From Planctomycetaceae bacterium (GTDB lineage: Bacteria; Planctomycetota; Planctomycetia; Pirellulales; Thermoguttaceae), in contig JAJFVC010000045.1 of the NCBI GenBank assembly GCA_021372005.1, positions 1 through 41,235 of the forward strand: a DNA stretch of 41,235 bases, given 5' to 3'. A model generated the notes under the pieces. The model was not told the origin of the DNA. It saw only the letters and a program-made list of their open reading frames with translations, and did no database searches. This document shows, piece by piece, positions 8,039-16,420 of the stretch. The stretch's first letter is position 1, and each line of letters starts with the position of its first letter. The position numbers and the translations under genes were made by a program.

Positions 8039-9115
8039 TCACTTCAGCACCGGCAGCGTCGGCAGCATCGGATGGCGACGATGTTGCGATGACAAACTGC
8101 CGACCACGTTGCGACAGATCGTTTCCAAATACGGCCGCGCCGCCACATCGTCGAAGGCGGCGGTCACGCGCCCGGCGTCTGCGCCTTCACGCAACGCGGG
8201 GATCAACGGCAACGCGCCCAAGAATGGAACGGACAACTCCGCCGCGCGCCGCTCCGCACCTCCGGACCCGAACAGCGCATGCCGAGCGCCGCAGTCGGGA
8301 CACACGAAGAAACTCATGTTCTCGATCATTCCCAGCACCTCAATGTGTACCTGACGAAACATCGAGATCGCCTTGACGGCATCCAACAGCGCGACCTCCT
8401 GCGGCGTGCAAACCACCACCGACCCGGTAAGCGGGAGTAACTGGGAAAGAGAAATCGACACGTCGCCCGTACCCGGCGGCATATCGATCACCAGATAGTC
8501 GAGCTCTCCCCAATCGGTGTCGCGCAGGAATTGCGTCAGCGCGGTGTGCAGCATCGGGCCGCGCCAGATGATCGCGTCGCCCTCGGGCACTAAAAAGCCC
8601 ATCGACAGCACCGACAACCCATCGATCGAGACCGGTTGGATGCGGTCGTCGATCATAAGGGGCTGCTCATGGTTGCCGAACAGATGCGGAATGCTCGGCC
8701 CATAAACGTCGGCGTCCATCAATCCGACCCTGCAGCCGGCGCGATGCAATCCGTAGGCCAGATACGCGGCGATCGAACTCTTGCCGACCCCGCCTTTGCC
8801 CGACCCGACGGCGATCACGCTTTTGACGGCCAGCCCCATTTCGCCCTGTTTTTCTGGCTTTCGCTCGTGCACGGCCAGCTCCACCGTCACATCGAGCCCG
8901 GGAAACTGCCGCTGCAACTGGGCGACCAACTCATCGCGAGTGGCCTGCCACAACGGGGCCGCCCAGGTGGTCAATCCCAACGTAACCGCAAGTTTTTGGC
9001 CTTCCAGACTCACGCGATGCAATTGTCCGAGCGGTCCGACGCCCCGGCCGGTTTCGGGATCGGGAAATTGAGCCAGCGCGGCGCGAACCGCGGCTTCGTC
9101 CACGTTGTTCGACAT
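8039..9115 (-). CDS. mrp: Mrp/NBP35-family Fe-S cluster carrier ATPase
   Basis: Cytoplasmic P-loop ATPase that binds a bridging [4Fe-4S] cluster and delivers it to apoproteins (ApbC in bacteria, Ind1/NUBPL for mitochondrial complex I). From the ATG at 9115 (358 aa): an N-terminal MIP18/DUF59-like domain (residues 5-85), the deviant Walker A GSGKGGVGKSS at 104-114, DADVYGPSIPHLFG, VIDMPPGTGD, and the cluster-binding CPDC in FFVCPDCGARH. The start 9115 is preferred over a longer frame because GAGGA lies 10-11 bases upstream and the sequence before it is not family-like. It is on the same strand as, and downstream of, the nuo operon. Since the eukaryotic homologue assembles complex I, the position supports a role in maturing Nuo subunits. 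Confidence 0.94.
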   Translation of the reverse strand: MSNNVDEAAVRAALAQFPDPETGRGVGPLGQLHRVSLEGQKLAVTLGLTTWAAPLWQATRDELVAQLQRQFPGLDVTVELAVHERKPEKQGEMGLAVKSVIAVGSGKGGVGKSSIAAYLAYGLHRAGCRVGLMDADVYGPSIPHLFGNHEQPLMIDDRIQPVSIDGLSVLSMGFLVPEGDAIIWRGPMLHTALTQFLRDTDWGELDYLVIDMPPGTGDVSISLSQLLPLTGSVVVCTPQEVALLDAVKAISMFRQVHIEVLGMIENMSFFVCPDCGARHALFGSGGAERRAAELSVPFLGALPLIPALREGADAGRVTAAFDDVAARPYLETICRNVVGSLSSQHRRHPMLPTLPVLK

Positions 9116-9191
9116 CGTAGCAAAATCCTCAGGTGCTAGGAAAACTAGGTAAAATAAAAAACGCCACGCCCCGCAAGCGGCCCTCACAAAC

Positions 9192-9719
9192 TCAGCCCGT
9201 CGACGCTTCGCGGTCCGGTCTGGTCCACGGCAGGCCGTCCCAAATCCGCTCGGTCAAGCTCCGCGACGGCGTGGGCGCGTCGGCCAAATGTCGGCAGGCC
9301 AATCGAGCGAGCCGACCCGCCTTGCGCGGCGAATCGACAAAATCGACCGCCCCGGCCTCCCGCACCAGCGCATCATACTCGCTCCAACGCCGATCGGTGA
9401 CCGCCGCCACGCGGGCCGCCGGAAAATCACGCGGCAGCTGGACCAGTCGCTCCAGCAATTCTTCCGCCCGAGGGTCGAACTCGACAACGACGAACGACGC
9501 CGGACTGGCGGCCAACTCATCCCAACAGTCGACCCACTGGCGGGTCTCCCAAACGCGAACGCCCGCCCCGGCCAATTCGCGGCGCAGCGCGATCGCCCAA
9601 CGGCCCGATCGTTCACAGACGATCAGCCGTGCGGGATCCGGGCGACTCGTCTCATACAGGCGCTCTCCGCTCTCCACGCTCCACTCTCCACTTATTCCAA
9701 CCCTAACTGCACCATGCAT
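9192..9719 (-). CDS. Pseudo-receiver (response-regulator-like) protein
   Basis: The core ARLIVCERSGRWAIALRREL ... SFVVVEFDPRAEELLERL ... RVAAVTDRRWSEYDALVREAGAVDFVDSPRK alternates strands and helices like a CheY receiver. The acidic pair and phosphorylatable Asp at the usual places are not clear: VVEFDP has one Asp near the phosphorylation position, and the N-terminal DD is replaced by CE. The start is uncertain. ATG 9719 overlaps the end of the upstream regulator gene by 28 bases; GTG 9677, after GGAG-rich sequence, is the alternative. The first 20 codons are heptamer-repeat sequence. It probably forms a pair with the NtrC-like regulator upstream and is followed 77 bp later by mrp. Function unknown; a protein-interaction role is inferred. 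Confidence 0.6.
   Translation of the reverse strand: MHGAVRVGISGEWSVESGERLYETSRPDPARLIVCERSGRWAIALRRELAGAGVRVWETRQWVDCWDELAASPASFVVVEFDPRAEELLERLVQLPRDFPAARVAAVTDRRWSEYDALVREAGAVDFVDSPRKAGRLARLACRHLADAPTPSRSLTERIWDGLPWTRPDREASTG
9662..9691. repeat. CTCTCCA heptamer array at a gene junction
   Basis: Units CTCTCCG, CTCTCCA, CGCTCCA, CTCTCCA on the plus strand, starting one base before the regulator's stop codon and running into the next gene's 5' end. Same period as the GGGATTA arrays but a different unit. Confidence 0.7.
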
Positions 9720-11062
9720 CGGTAGAGCCGAGGACGAGTCATGCCCAGCAGCCGGGCCGCCCTGGCTTTGTTGCCTTTCGCTTGGGCCAGCGCGCGGCGG
9801 ATCAACTCCCGCTCGACGCGGCCGAGGTATTCGTCCAATACAATGGTTTCTTCGACCCGAGGCGGTCGAGCGGCCGCTTGACCGGCGATGCGCAACCGAT
9901 CGGGCAGGTCGCCCACGTCGATCTCCCGGCCCGCCGCTTGGCGATAGGACTGGGCCACCACCTCGGCCAATTCGGCCAGATTGCCGGGCCAATCGTAGCC
10001 GTCCAACCGATCGAGCGCGGCCGGCGTGAATCCGCCGACCTGACGCGGCCCCTCGGCGTTCAATTCCTCCAAAAACAACTGAGCCAGCAACGGCAAATCG
10101 CCGCGGCGTTCGACCAGCGGCGGCAAAACAATCACGATCGTGCTCAACGCCGCCGCCAAATCCTCGCGAAACGCCCCACGCCGGACCAACTCGTCCAGAG
10201 GTTCGGTGGCGGTGGCCATCAGACGCCAAGCGATCGGGCGACGCACCAACAACGATGCCGCTTCGACCTGCAAATCCGCCGGCAACTCGTCGACTCGATG
10301 TAGCAGCAACGTGCCGGGCTGCGTCGGCCGATCCGAAGAACTCCCCCTCGCCAACGCGGCGGCGATCATCTCGGGCAGGTCGGGGCCCAGCAACGGACAA
10401 TCCAACGGCGTGAACATCCCAAACTCGTGCAAACCGGCGCCATAGTGGATGGCCCGCGCCAAATGTTGACGCCCGCTGCCCGGCGGCCCAACCAGCAACA
10501 CGCTGGCTCGACCGGCTGCGGCCAGCTCGACCTGACGCCGAGCCCGCTCGATCGCCGGCCCGTTGCCAATGAGCCGATCGGCTCGATACCGCGAGGCCGC
10601 TTCCTGACGAAATCGCTGCACCAGCCGATGCAACGCGATCGCGTCGGGCTCGACCTGCATTGACGACGGCTCAGACGCCGGTGTCACAGTTTCATCCGTG
10701 GACGCGACGATCGCCAGCACGCCGAATAAATCATCGACGTCGCCCAGCGGCAGAAATTTTGCGCAACGTTCGGTCCGACCGCCGTCGGCGGCGACGCGAA
10801 CCACGGTGGCTTCGACCGTCTTGCCCGCCAACACGCTTGGCGGTGGACACAAACCAGCCGCCACGGCATCGAGCCCCGTCGCCGCCGGACTGGAATGATA
10901 GCCGCAACGGCAGCCCAACAGCGCGTCCCCTACGCCAAGCCAATCTCGGCCCGCCCGATTCAAAAAGACCACCGCAAAATCCGGGTCGAGCACGTAGATG
11001 GGCCGCTCGGCCGAATTAAGCAAATGGGCTAGTTCCGTGCTGGAGATCCTTGGTGGAGACAT
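9692..11062 (-). CDS. NtrC-like regulator lacking the sigma-54 contact motif (PAS, degenerate AAA+, Fis HTH)
   Basis: 456 aa DNA-binding regulator. Residues 8-118 form a PAS-like sensor (RPIYVLDPDFAVVFLNRAG, with CRCG and other Cys/His). Residues 160-400 follow the NtrC AAA+ fold (LIGNGPAIERARRQVELAA, GPPGSGRQ at 192-199, LPPLVERRGDLPLLAQLFLE, GYDWPGNLAELAEVV). Residues 425-456 are a Fis-type helix-turn-helix (KARAARLLGMTRPRLYRCM). The sigma-54 loop GAFTGA is absent, the Walker A lysine is Arg, and the Walker B reads TLLLHRVDEL rather than TLFLDEIDEL. It is therefore unlikely to hydrolyse ATP or open a sigma-54 promoter and may act as a simple repressor or sigma-70 regulator, as in TyrR-type proteins. 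It begins 7 bp after nuoN, so a role in the nuo operon is plausible. Confidence 0.88.
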   Translation of the reverse strand: MSPPRISSTELAHLLNSAERPIYVLDPDFAVVFLNRAGRDWLGVGDALLGCRCGYHSSPAATGLDAVAAGLCPPPSVLAGKTVEATVVRVAADGGRTERCAKFLPLGDVDDLFGVLAIVASTDETVTPASEPSSMQVEPDAIALHRLVQRFRQEAASRYRADRLIGNGPAIERARRQVELAAAGRASVLLVGPPGSGRQHLARAIHYGAGLHEFGMFTPLDCPLLGPDLPEMIAAALARGSSSDRPTQPGTLLLHRVDELPADLQVEAASLLVRRPIAWRLMATATEPLDELVRRGAFREDLAAALSTIVIVLPPLVERRGDLPLLAQLFLEELNAEGPRQVGGFTPAALDRLDGYDWPGNLAELAEVVAQSYRQAAGREIDVGDLPDRLRIAGQAAARPPRVEETIVLDEYLGRVERELIRRALAQAKGNKARAARLLGMTRPRLYRCMVQLGLE

Positions 11063-11069
11063 ACGTCTT

Positions 11070-12671
11070 TTATTGGAGATTTTTTCGCAATTTCGTCACA
11101 AATTCACACCGAGGTGACACGATGTTGTCACTCGCATCCTCGATAATAGCATCGCCGAGCCAAAATGAACATTGCCGCGCGCCGCCACGCCAGGGTTCGG
11201 GGCAGACTGGTGTGGCGGTCTTTTTTGTTTGCGGCGAATCTTGCGGCGTGCGGTCCTCAAGGCGCGACATCGGGGCGGCCTCTTGATTCTCCGCCCTCCA
11301 GGTTCCGCATCCGACTCGCCAGGGGCCCGGCCAGACGCCAATGGCAATGGTCAACAGCGCACACCCCACGGCAATCCACCAAGCGCCGCGACCGCCCTCG
11401 GCCCTAGGCGTGGCCAACGGCGTACGAAAATACATGACCGCCACCACGCGCAAATAATACGCCGCGCCGACCGCCGCGTTCAGCGCACCGACCACGGCCA
11501 ACGCAATAAACCAAAGCCGCGCCGAACCGCCCACGTTCAACGCCCCGCCAAACAGCAACAGCTTGCCCCAAAAACCGGCCAGCGGCGGCACACCGGTCAA
11601 CCCCAACAAACACACGGCCAACACGGCGGCGACGGCCGGTCGCGTGCGGCCCAAGCCGGCCAACTCCTCGATGCCATCGAGCCGGCGGTCCGATCGGCCG
11701 AGATGTTCGAGCGCGGCCATCGCACCGGTGGTGGCGGCCGCATAGGTGACGAAGTAAAACCACATCGCGGCGATTCCGTCCCAATGGCCCGACGCGACGC
11801 CGCCCATCGCCGTGGCCAGTCCGATCAACAAGTATCCGCTCTGGGCGATCGACGAGTAGGCCAGCATGCGACGCAGGTTGTCCTGCCAAAGGGCCAGCGC
11901 ATTGCCGAGCGTCATGCTGAGGATCGCCACGGCCAGGACCATTTGCCAAACGAACGCACCGGGGCAGGGCAGGGCGATGGCCAACAATTTGACCATTGCG
12001 GCCAGCCCCGCCGCTTTCGGCACGACCGACAACATCGCCGCGTTAGGATAGGTATTGCCCTCGTAAACGTCCGGGGCGTAAAACTGGAACGGCACCGCCG
12101 TGATTTTGAAACACAACCCGGCGAAAATCAGGCCCGCCGCCAATCGATCGAACGCCGCAAAACCCGTCGGCACGGCCGTTTGCACCGCCCGAAGCTCGAG
12201 CGACCCGGTCACGCCGTAGAAAAAGCTGAATCCGTACAACAACACCGCCGACGAAAGCACGCTCAGGAAAAAATATTTTGCGGTCGACTCGCGGCCCTCG
12301 GCGTCGCGGCGGCCCAAGGCCAACAGCACATAGGTGGGAATCGACACCAGCTCGAGTCCAATGAACAACGTCGCCAGATCGGCGGCCCGGGCCACAAGCA
12401 TCCAGCCGGCGATCGACACCAACAGCGCCCCGAGCGATTCGGCCGAGGCCGCTCGGGCCGCCAGCGGCACCAACAGCGCGCCGAATCCCACGGCCAGCCA
12501 TCGGACCAAGCCCGGCGCGGGTCCAAACCCCAAGGCCAGCGCGGCGGAAGCCAACGCCGCCCAAGCCGTCCAGCCCCACAGGCGTCGGACGTCCCAAAAC
12601 GCGCCGCCCAAAAAGATCGCCGCGGCCACGGCGACCAAAATCATTTCGGGAATCAGGGATGGAAGATTCAT
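11070..12671 (-). CDS. nuoN: NADH-quinone oxidoreductase subunit N with unusual C-terminal tail
   Basis: Antiporter-like proton-pumping subunit of complex I in the cytoplasmic membrane. From the ATG at 12671 (533 aa) about 14 hydrophobic helices are visible, with family stretches LELVSIPTYVLLAL, YGFSFFYGVTGS, KITAVPFQFYAPDVYEG, AYSSIAQSGYLLIGL and GVPPLAGFWGKLLLF. The start overlaps the nuoM stop as ATGA, giving translational coupling; a longer frame from 12821 would run deep into nuoM and is rejected. The hydrophobic core ends near residue 452. The remaining 80 or so residues are polar, Arg/Pro/Cys-rich and not family-like, and contain a plus-strand terminator hairpin, so the true 3' end may have been altered by a frameshift or read-through. 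Confidence 0.95.
   Translation of the reverse strand: MNLPSLIPEMILVAVAAAIFLGGAFWDVRRLWGWTAWAALASAALALGFGPAPGLVRWLAVGFGALLVPLAARAASAESLGALLVSIAGWMLVARAADLATLFIGLELVSIPTYVLLALGRRDAEGRESTAKYFFLSVLSSAVLLYGFSFFYGVTGSLELRAVQTAVPTGFAAFDRLAAGLIFAGLCFKITAVPFQFYAPDVYEGNTYPNAAMLSVVPKAAGLAAMVKLLAIALPCPGAFVWQMVLAVAILSMTLGNALALWQDNLRRMLAYSSIAQSGYLLIGLATAMGGVASGHWDGIAAMWFYFVTYAAATTGAMAALEHLGRSDRRLDGIEELAGLGRTRPAVAAVLAVCLLGLTGVPPLAGFWGKLLLFGGALNVGGSARLWFIALAVVGALNAAVGAAYYLRVVAVMYFRTPLATPRAEGGRGAWWIAVGCALLTIAIGVWPGPWRVGCGTWRAENQEAAPMSRLEDRTPQDSPQTKKTATPVCPEPWRGGARQCSFWLGDAIIEDASDNIVSPRCEFVTKLRKNLQ
11182..11226 (+). terminator. Plus-strand intrinsic terminator inside the nuoN tail
   Basis: Arms CCGCCACGCCAG (11182-11193) and CTGGTGTGGCGG (11207-11218) pair at 11 of 12 positions plus one G-U, followed by TCTTTTTT. 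Only the plus strand has the T-run, yet no plus-strand gene is known here. A second hairpin, GTGACA-CGATGT-TGTCAC, lies just upstream at about 11114-11131. Confidence 0.6.
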
Positions 12672-14287
12672 TGCGGCTTGATCGAATCGAGGGCGATCGG
12701 ATGGTTTTCTATTCCGGCATCCCGATCGAGACGGAATGACGCTTGCTGTTTCCCTTGCTTGGTCTCTCGAGGTTCCATTCCGATCCGATCCAAAAAGAAC
12801 CCCGGCTGGACGCCGATCCACACGATCAACACGACCAGCGGCACGAAGCAGCCAATCTCGCGCGGCGACAGATCGCGGGCCGACGTTTCACGAGGCTCGG
12901 GCTCATGCAAGGGCCCGAAAAACACCCGGCGATACATGTTCAACAGATACCATGCCCCCAACACGACGCCCAACACGCCCAGCACGCCCACCGCGTGATA
13001 ATAAGTCGCGTGGCCGTGCAACGCGGCGGCCCAACAACGCTCCAACGTGCCGGCCAAAATCAAAAACTCGCCGACAAACCCATTCAGACCCGGCACGCCG
13101 ATGCTCGACAGCGTCAACACCATCGCAAACATCGCCAGCCAAGGCATGCGTCGGGCCAAACCGCCCAGGTCGGCCATCTGCCGGGTGTGATAGCGCTCGT
13201 AGAGCATGCCGACCACGGCGAACAGTCCGCCGGTGGCCAGCCCATGGTTGACCATTTGCAGCACGCTGCCGGCGACGCTCAGCCGATTCATCGCAAAAAG
13301 CCCCAACATGCAAAAGCCCATGTGGCTGACGCTCGAGTAGGCGATCAGTCGTTTGAGGTCCTGTTGGGCCAGAGCGACCAGCGCGCCGTAAAGGATGCCG
13401 ACCAGCGCGACGCCCAGCAACCACGGCATCAGCATGAATGCGGCTTCGGGCAGCATTGGCAGATTGAACCGCGCAAACCCGTAAACGCCCACTTTCAACA
13501 GCACGCCGGCCAACAACACGCTGCCGGCCGCCGGGGCCTCGACATGGGCCAGCGGCAACCACGTGTGCAGCGGAAACAGCGGGGCTTTGATCGCAAACCC
13601 CGCAAATAAGGCCCCGAAAACCCACAGTTGCACGTTCAAGTCCATCGGATGGTCTTGCAGCGACCGGGTCAACTCGGGAATCGAGAACGTCAGCCGCCCG
13701 GCCGCCTGGCCCGAGACGGGATGATAAAACGTCCAAATCACCAAACTCAACAACCCCAACAGCGTCAACACACTGCCGGCCAACGTGTACAGAAAAAACT
13801 TCACCGCGGCCGGACGCCGCTGGTCGCTGCCCCAAATGCCGATCACGAAGAAAAGCGGAATGAGCGTGAACTCGAAGAACACGTAAAACAACACAACGTC
13901 CCGAGCGACGAACACGCCCAGCAAGCCCGTCTCCAAGATCATGAGCAGCCGATAGTAAAGCGTCGTCTGCTCGCGGATGGCGTCCCAAGAGACCAGCACG
14001 GCGACGATCACCAGCAGCGCGGTGAGCGCGAACAGCCACAAACTGAGTCCATCCAATCCGACGCTCCACCGAATATCGAGCGTCGAACGGTCGCCGAACC
14101 ACGCCCAATCGGTCACGGCGAACGGTTCGCCCCCGCGCGGCGCACAGGCGACCAGCACGGCCGAGACGCCGAAGGTGGCCAACGCAAACCCGAGCGCGAC
14201 GACCCGCGATCGGCGCATATCGCCACCGATCGGCATAACGCCGAGCAGCGGCAACAACAGGGCCATCATCAACAGCAACGACATCAT
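12668..14287 (-). CDS. nuoM: NADH-quinone oxidoreductase subunit M
   Basis: Antiporter-like proton-pumping membrane subunit of complex I. 539 aa, about 14 helices. Family motifs: WSVGLDGLSLWLF, YVFFEFTLIPLFFVIGIWG (conserved Glu in FFE), KFFLYTLAGSVLTLLG, PLFPLHTWLPLAHVEAPAAGSVLLAGVLLKVGVYG, and LIAYSSVSHMGFCMLG. The start has two adjacent ATGs (14287 and 14284). Its last codon overlaps the nuoN start as ATGA. The C-terminal 50 residues after VGVQPGFFLDRIG are polar and longer than in most NuoM. A GGGATTA array separates it from nuoL. Confidence 0.96.
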   Translation of the reverse strand: MMSLLLMMALLLPLLGVMPIGGDMRRSRVVALGFALATFGVSAVLVACAPRGGEPFAVTDWAWFGDRSTLDIRWSVGLDGLSLWLFALTALLVIVAVLVSWDAIREQTTLYYRLLMILETGLLGVFVARDVVLFYVFFEFTLIPLFFVIGIWGSDQRRPAAVKFFLYTLAGSVLTLLGLLSLVIWTFYHPVSGQAAGRLTFSIPELTRSLQDHPMDLNVQLWVFGALFAGFAIKAPLFPLHTWLPLAHVEAPAAGSVLLAGVLLKVGVYGFARFNLPMLPEAAFMLMPWLLGVALVGILYGALVALAQQDLKRLIAYSSVSHMGFCMLGLFAMNRLSVAGSVLQMVNHGLATGGLFAVVGMLYERYHTRQMADLGGLARRMPWLAMFAMVLTLSSIGVPGLNGFVGEFLILAGTLERCWAAALHGHATYYHAVGVLGVLGVVLGAWYLLNMYRRVFFGPLHEPEPRETSARDLSPREIGCFVPLVVLIVWIGVQPGFFLDRIGMEPRETKQGKQQASFRLDRDAGIENHPIALDSIKPQ

Positions 14288-14328
14288 CGGCAGAAACAGA
14301 GAATTGCGAATCAGACCGCAAGCCCAAG

Positions 14329-14353
14329 TCTAATCCCCAATCCCTAATCCCTC
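14329..14353. repeat. GGGATTA heptamer array between nuoL and nuoM
   Basis: Read on the coding (minus) strand: GGGATTA, GGGATTG, GGGATTA in seven-base register, ending in GA. It occupies most of the 72-bp nuoL-nuoM gap, 42 bases before the nuoM ATG. Only one arm is present, so no hairpin. Confidence 0.85.
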
Positions 14354-14359
14354 CATTTC

Positions 14360-16420
14360 CTACATCAACAGCATGACAACCAACACCAACACGCCGACCA
14401 TCATGGCCAGGGCATAAAACGGGGTCAGACCGTTCTGGATCGGCCGCAACGCCGCGCCAAGCCATTTGGGCGTCCAACCGACCATGTCGACCAAACCGTC
14501 GAGCACCCAGCGATCCAACAGGGCCGCAAACCAGGCGACACCTCGCATCGGCCGTACGATCAACCCTTGATACAGCGGGTCGATAAAAAACTTGCCGTAG
14601 GACAAACTGTACAACCCAAACACGTTCATCAAGCGAGCCAGCGCGGCGGCCTTGCTTCGACGTCCCAGAAAAACCACCGCGGCCAACGCGATGCCGACCA
14701 GCGTCACCGCCATGCTGATCCGTCCCAACGGAACGGCCCGCACCGAGGCGGCCAACTCGCCGGCGTGCAGCTCCCGCCAGCGGTCCGGCAGCGGCATGGC
14801 GGCCAACAACCGATCGAGCCCGCCGGTCCACTCGAAATACGCGCCAAGCACCGCCGAGCCGAACGCCAACACCATCAGCGGCACGGTCATCACGCCGGGC
14901 GACTCCCGCACGCGACCCTTGGACTCCGGCGGCAGCTTTTCTTCGCCGTGAAACACCAGGAAGAATGGGCGGAACATGTAAAAATCGATCAGCAACACGC
15001 CGACCAACGCCGTGGTGAACAGCATCCGATGCCATTGGGCGCCGTCGCCCGTGGACGCACGATTCAGCACGGCCAGCAGAATCGCGTCCTTGCTGAAAAA
15101 GCCCGAAAGCGGCCACACGCCGGCGATCGCCAGGCAACCGATCAGGAAGGTCCAGTAGGTCACCGGCAGCCGTCGACGCAGACCGCCGAGACGCCGGATG
15201 TCGGTCACGCCGCCAGTGGCGTGCATAACGCTGCCGGCCCCAAGAAACAGCAGGGCCTTGAAAAACGCGTGGGTCGCCAGATGAAACATCGCGGCCGTCA
15301 AGCCCGCCAGCGTGCCCATGCCCAGGGCCAAAAACATGTAGCCGAGGTGGCTGATCGTCGAGTAGGCCAAGATGCGTTTTAAGTCGTTTTGGGTCAGCGC
15401 AATCACCGCGCCCAGCAAGGCCGTGCCGCCGCCGACCAGCGCCACCAGGTCGGTGACCTCGCAGGCTGCGAACATCGGCAGGCAGCGCGCGATGAGATAA
15501 ACGCCGGCCGTGACCATCGTCGCCGCATGGATCAGCGCGCTGACAGGCGTCGGGCCTTCCATCGCGTCGGGCAGCCAGACGTGCAGCGGAAACTGGGCGC
15601 TCTTGCCGCAGGCGGCCCACATCAGCAAACAGCAGATGGCGGCGATCGGCGCCGTCCGACCGGCCGACGATTTGGCGGCCTCCAACACCTGGTCGATCAC
15701 GCCGCGTTGGACCAGCGCCCCGTCGGCCCACGTGCTATGCAAGTTCAACGTCCCAAAAAACGTCCAGATCAAAAACATCGCCAACAAAAAGCCGGCGTCG
15801 CCAACCCGATTCACTAAAAACGCCTTCATGCCGGCGACCGCGGCGGCGGGCTTTTCGTACCAGAAGCCGATCAGCAGATAACTGCACAGCCCAACCAGTT
15901 CCCAAAACACGAACAGCACGACCAAATTGCTCGCCTCGACCAGCATCGTCATCGAAAAAACAAACAGGCCGAAGTAGGCGAAGAACCGCCAACCGCCCCG
16001 GTCGCCGTGCATGTAGCCGATCGAATAGACGGCCACCAGCGCGGCCACGCAGGTGACGATCGTCAGCATAACGGCCGAAAGCGAATCGGCCCGCAACACG
16101 ACGTCGATTTGGAACGCGGTCGGTGGGCCGGCCGGCCCAGGATCCTCGTGGAGCGTCGAAGTGGATGGCGAAATCCGAAGATCGGCCCAGCGCCACAACG
16201 TCACGACCCGTTGGAAACCCTGCGAACTGTCCGACTGCATTTCGACCCCGCGTTGCACCTGGAATGTCAGGACGACGCTGGCCAAGAAACTTGCGACTAC
16301 GGCGACCACCACCGGCCAATGGCTCCGTCCGCGCAGCACGCCGGTTCCCAACGCGGCGGAAAGCACCGCGCCGGCCAGCGGCAACGTCGGAATCAGGATC
16401 AGCAAGGTTTCGATCGTCAT
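14360..16420 (-). CDS. nuoL: NADH-quinone oxidoreductase subunit L
   Basis: The largest proton-pumping subunit, with the long amphipathic helix HL along the membrane arm. 686 aa, within the usual 610-700. Family stretches: FQIDVVLRADSLSAVMLTIV, YSIGYMHGDRGGWRFFAYF, FWELVGLCSYLLIGFWYEKP, KAFLVNRVGDAGFLLAMF, SAQFPLHVWLPDAMEGPTPV, SALIHAATMVTAGVYLIAR and LAYSTISHLGYMFLALG. The C-terminal half (FGLYSLSYGKFFIDPLYQG and onwards) is the HL region and final anchor. Its start abuts the nuoK stop with no spacer, so the two are translationally coupled. No missing key residues were seen. Confidence 0.97.
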   Translation of the reverse strand: MTIETLLILIPTLPLAGAVLSAALGTGVLRGRSHWPVVVAVVASFLASVVLTFQVQRGVEMQSDSSQGFQRVVTLWRWADLRISPSTSTLHEDPGPAGPPTAFQIDVVLRADSLSAVMLTIVTCVAALVAVYSIGYMHGDRGGWRFFAYFGLFVFSMTMLVEASNLVVLFVFWELVGLCSYLLIGFWYEKPAAAVAGMKAFLVNRVGDAGFLLAMFLIWTFFGTLNLHSTWADGALVQRGVIDQVLEAAKSSAGRTAPIAAICCLLMWAACGKSAQFPLHVWLPDAMEGPTPVSALIHAATMVTAGVYLIARCLPMFAACEVTDLVALVGGGTALLGAVIALTQNDLKRILAYSTISHLGYMFLALGMGTLAGLTAAMFHLATHAFFKALLFLGAGSVMHATGGVTDIRRLGGLRRRLPVTYWTFLIGCLAIAGVWPLSGFFSKDAILLAVLNRASTGDGAQWHRMLFTTALVGVLLIDFYMFRPFFLVFHGEEKLPPESKGRVRESPGVMTVPLMVLAFGSAVLGAYFEWTGGLDRLLAAMPLPDRWRELHAGELAASVRAVPLGRISMAVTLVGIALAAVVFLGRRSKAAALARLMNVFGLYSLSYGKFFIDPLYQGLIVRPMRGVAWFAALLDRWVLDGLVDMVGWTPKWLGAALRPIQNGLTPFYALAMMVGVLVLVVMLLM

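Noticed and set aside
11172-12998. 608-residue plus-strand frame opposite nuoN
   Set aside because: Antisense shadow of nuoN and the end of nuoM, with His/Gln/Arg-rich low-complexity translation.
12903-15731. 942-residue minus-strand frame across nuoL and nuoM
   Set aside because: Out-of-frame shadow over two complete, motif-rich genes; Arg/Gly-rich and without any domain.
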